NCBI GenBank assembly: GCA_037349105.1
Contig: JAYJMM010000041.1
Coordinates: 9,918,501-9,982,500 of the forward strand
Direction of reading: 5' to 3'
DNA: 64,000 nt
Source: Limnomonas spitsbergensis
Lineage: Eukaryota > Chlorophyta > Chlorophyceae > Chlamydomonadales
Positions 61,540 to 64,000 of this stretch are shown piece by piece. The notes beneath the pieces were generated by a model that was not told the origin of the DNA, ran no database searches, and saw nothing but the letters and a program-made list of their open reading frames with translations. The stretch's first letter is position 1. Each line of letters starts with the position of its first letter. A program made the translations under genes and the position numbers.

Positions 61540-63531
61540 CTATCTGGTGAAAGCTATTGGATCAAAAAATATGCCCCAGGTGTCGTTGGCCGCCTCCTCT
61601 ACCGTCGCAACCATGACCATGCGGATGCGATTCCATCTGGTAAGCAAACAAGGTCAATGACTGGATTCAGTGACAGCAGCTGGAACACTCCTCTGCATGG
61701 GAAGGTTTTGATGCTCGGCTTTAAAATGTGGCTGGGAAATCTAGCAGCCGAGGTGCGACACTGCTAGTGCCCCAGCAGACCGCAAAGAAAGCTTCCATGA
61801 CAAGATAAAGAAGAAATGTTATGAGCTGGCTCCTACTGAGCCACGGTCCCCACCTCCTCTCCATCTCCTCCTTGGATAGCTGGAGGGTGCTGGGGCCGTT
61901 GGATAGCAGCTTGTTGAGCAGCGATCCATGGAACCCAGCCTTCATAAGGAACCTGAGCTTTGGCAACAGAGTCCTAAGGGCGGGCGTCGGGAGGGGCCCA
62001 AAATTAAAAAAATTGCCACTTGGCATAATGCAGCATAAAAATATAAGTGGATCAAGGGGAGGCTTTGTCGCCGCTGCAGCGACTATGCAAACCCTCATTA
62101 CCTTTTTGACAGAGTCATGCCCTATTAAAATAAGACAGATATCCGATCTTAATCAAGATAACGCAATATCTAGACCAATGATTTTTCCAGCCCTCCTGTC
62201 CGATCCTGGGAGCTACAGGCAAAGCTTAAATATATACTACAACTTGTGTAAGCCTAGGAACCTCTTTATAAGTAGGAGACCTGGGTGAAGGTACGATAAC
62301 CCTGGGCTGGTACGATAAACCTGGGGGGGTACGATAACCCTGGGCGGGTACGATAAACCTGGGAGAGGTACGATAACCCTGGGAGGGGTACGATAACCCT
62401 GGGGGGGTACGATAATCCTGGGAGGGGGGTACGATAATCCAGGGGGGGGGGGGGTACGATAATCTGATAATCAGCCGCGGAGCCACCCACCTTGCCTTGA
62501 CATCCAGGAGCTTGGGATACACCGTCAGGATTTTGCTGATGACACTCAATTCCAAGTGCGCCTCTAGAAACAGGAAATTAAACTGTGTGCAACACAGGGG
62601 AGGGAGAGCACACGCCAGCTTAGGCTGAAGGGTGGAGGGATTCCAGGGCAGGATTTCGAGTTGTAGGGTTTCAGTCCAAGGCATGGATACATACAAATCC
62701 CATCATGACACTCACACCCCTTCCTCTACTTAATGCCCTCCCACCTTGGTCTCCAAGGTCTTTGTGTCCAGCAGCGACAGAACTTGTTGTGGGTTGTTCG
62801 CGATAATGGAGATGAGGATTTGGTTGACTTCTCCGTCAATGTCACCATGGCTATCAGGGGCGGGGCATTCAGCCGGGTCGTACTTGTCGTTTACAAGCGC
62901 TGCAGACTGAGATGCGCTGACAGAAGGTGTGGTCCTTTGGCGGAGCCTCCCTGCTGTCAGAATCTGTTTAAAATTTTCCAAGGCAGGCTGGGAGAAGAGG
63001 GACAAGGTTGGGGTAAAGAGTGGGGAGGAGCTTAAGAAAAGTCACAAAGTAGTGGCAGCCACATCGATCGCGAGACCACATCAGCCGTTTATTTTTTAAA
63101 TACGGGTCCAACTTCGGCGGGCAGCTCCTCAGTCGCTAATGCCCAGTTGGGGCCAAGCCTTGACCGGCCTGTGAACGGTGGCCCAAGCAGCATGGCTGGC
63201 TGTACCTGGGGCCTCTGGCGTAAGGCCAAGATGTAGCTGAAAAGTTGCTAAACCAAAGCCCGGCCACATTTCAACAAACAATTAACATTCTAGATGAAGG
63301 CTCAAATGTTGCATAACATGGCATCTTATCACAGTAAAGGACAATACAGATCGGAGGCCAGAAAAAGGCATAGGTAGAGTTCGTTCAAAGAAAACCAAGC
63401 TGCACACTCACCTTCAGCTGCTGACAATAGTCAAGGAACAGGATCTCTGGATGCTTTCCGAACACCACCTCTCGGGCCTTCTGCAGATAAGCAGGCAGCG
63501 GAGGGCCATACATGCATACAACATAGGCCAT
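61540..63531 (-). CDS. mTERF-like helical-repeat protein (provisional)
   Basis: Five phase-consistent exons: 63531-63412, 62987-62745, 62561-62491, 61973-61854, 61636-61540 (TAG), about 216 residues. The start is the ATG at 63531 (MAYVVCMYGPPLPAYLQK); an upstream exon beyond the placed part cannot be excluded. The mTERF resemblance rests on alternating helix patterns: ELSVISKILTVYPKLLDVK, then LLPKLRFLMKAGFHGSLLNK and LLSNGPSTLQLSKEEMERR, which fit the mTERF pattern of (nP-hh-Lxxx) followed by (L-x-FL-x3-Gh). mTERF proteins bind nucleic acid in mitochondria or plastids. No clear transit peptide is seen. The last exon is the weakest; if its acceptor is not used the frame stops at 61721. An expanded tandem repeat sits in the intron 61974-62490. 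Confidence 0.5.
62288..62465. repeat. About 19-bp GGTACGATAA(C/T)CCTGGG repeat
   Basis: Nine or so units of GGTACGATAACCCTGGG with a variable poly-G tail, in an intron of the mTERF-like gene. Unit length differs mainly in the number of Gs. Confidence 0.93.
63115..63262 (-). repeat. Inverted dispersed repeat copy
   Basis: On the minus strand it shares GGCCGGTCAAGGCTTGGCCC and CCAGCCATGCTG with the copy at 45585-45775, and starts TTTTCAGCTACATC. It lies in an intron of the mTERF-like gene. Confidence 0.55.
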
Positions 63532-63917
63532 GGTGGGCGGATATCTGGAGGATGTCTACGTTAGTCAGCAATTCGTCATTGGCTTCTATGAACGTACATG
63601 ATGTACCTCCAAAGTCCCTGTACCTCCCTACTACAGCTTGTTACACAGCGCATCCTTACATTGGGCTATTCCTCCATTACCGTTGCTGCGTCCTAATGTT
63701 GCAGGTCCAAGACTGGGTCCTCTATAAGCCCTCCATCAGTGCAAGCGAGTCGTCCCTCTACGACTACATGGGAAAGTAACGCCCCCAGCTCCATCCACTT
63801 GACCCTGGTCTAAACCTTGCCTCGAAATATACGAAACCACTGATGCATCTGTTCCTACAAGCACGAGTACTGGTGCCCTGCTGGTGCCTGATAATAAGTA
63901 TCCCAGAAACGGTTGAT

Positions 63918-64000
63918 ATCCACAGTTCCACACCAGTATCCACACCAGTATCCACACCAGTATCCACACCAATATCCACACCAGTATCCACACCAGCATC
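63918..64000. repeat. 12-bp tandem repeat at the right edge
   Basis: About seven copies of CCACACCAGTAT, one with CCAATAT, running off the end of the window. A multiple-of-three unit, hence long artificial frames on the minus strand. Confidence 0.9.

Noticed and set aside
61531..61767. Plus-strand frame containing SYWIKKYAPGVVGRLLYRR
   Set aside because: No family recognised. The same stretch on the minus strand joins in phase to the mTERF-like gene, which explains it better.

Overview
This is a GC-rich, intron-dense nuclear segment, most likely from a chlorophyte green alga of the Chlamydomonadales. The evidence is: many short exons with GT-AG and a few GC-AG introns; TGTAA-type poly(A) signals 100-250 nt after several stops; a very long SBP-domain transcription factor with ankyrin repeats, a plant/green-algal architecture; Gln- and Ala-rich proteins; and very large minisatellites inside and between genes. 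The exact genus cannot be named from sequence alone.

Layout. 1-4392 is a 33-bp minisatellite that continues off the left edge. 4393-8331 holds no gene I recognise. A classical protein tyrosine phosphatase lies on the minus strand (8332 to at least 11018). A complete 21-exon PLAA/DOA1 (Ufd3) homologue (WD40-PFU-PUL, about 816 residues) lies on the minus strand at 12801-24623. A low-complexity protein of unknown function is on the plus strand at about 25723-27303. A small DCC-family (DUF393) thiol oxidoreductase lies on the minus strand at 28553-31734, head to head with a 14-exon SBP/ankyrin transcription factor on the plus strand at 32150-47282 (about 1641 residues, CRR1/SPL-like). One intron of that factor carries a 3.3-kb array of a 14-bp repeat. 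47283-50546 holds no recognised gene and includes an AT-rich island. Two tandem paralogous secreted proteins of no family I know lie on the plus strand at 50547-54087 and 55748-59213. At the right end is a minus-strand mTERF-like helical-repeat gene (about 61540-63531), then a 12-bp repeat running off the edge.

These are eukaryotic single genes, not an operon, and no common pathway links them. PLAA/DOA1 acts in Cdc48/p97-ubiquitin handling, PTP in phosphotyrosine removal, the SBP factor in transcription (the nearest known architecture is the copper regulator CRR1), DCC in thiol-disulfide chemistry, and mTERF-like proteins in organelle nucleic-acid binding.

The least described material is the tandem secreted pair. 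Each has eight exons with matching phases, two upstream CACGTG boxes, six shared cysteines in the mature part, and two exons that look homogenised by gene conversion. Exon boundaries throughout were read by eye from splice consensus and phase continuity. No alignment or search was run.
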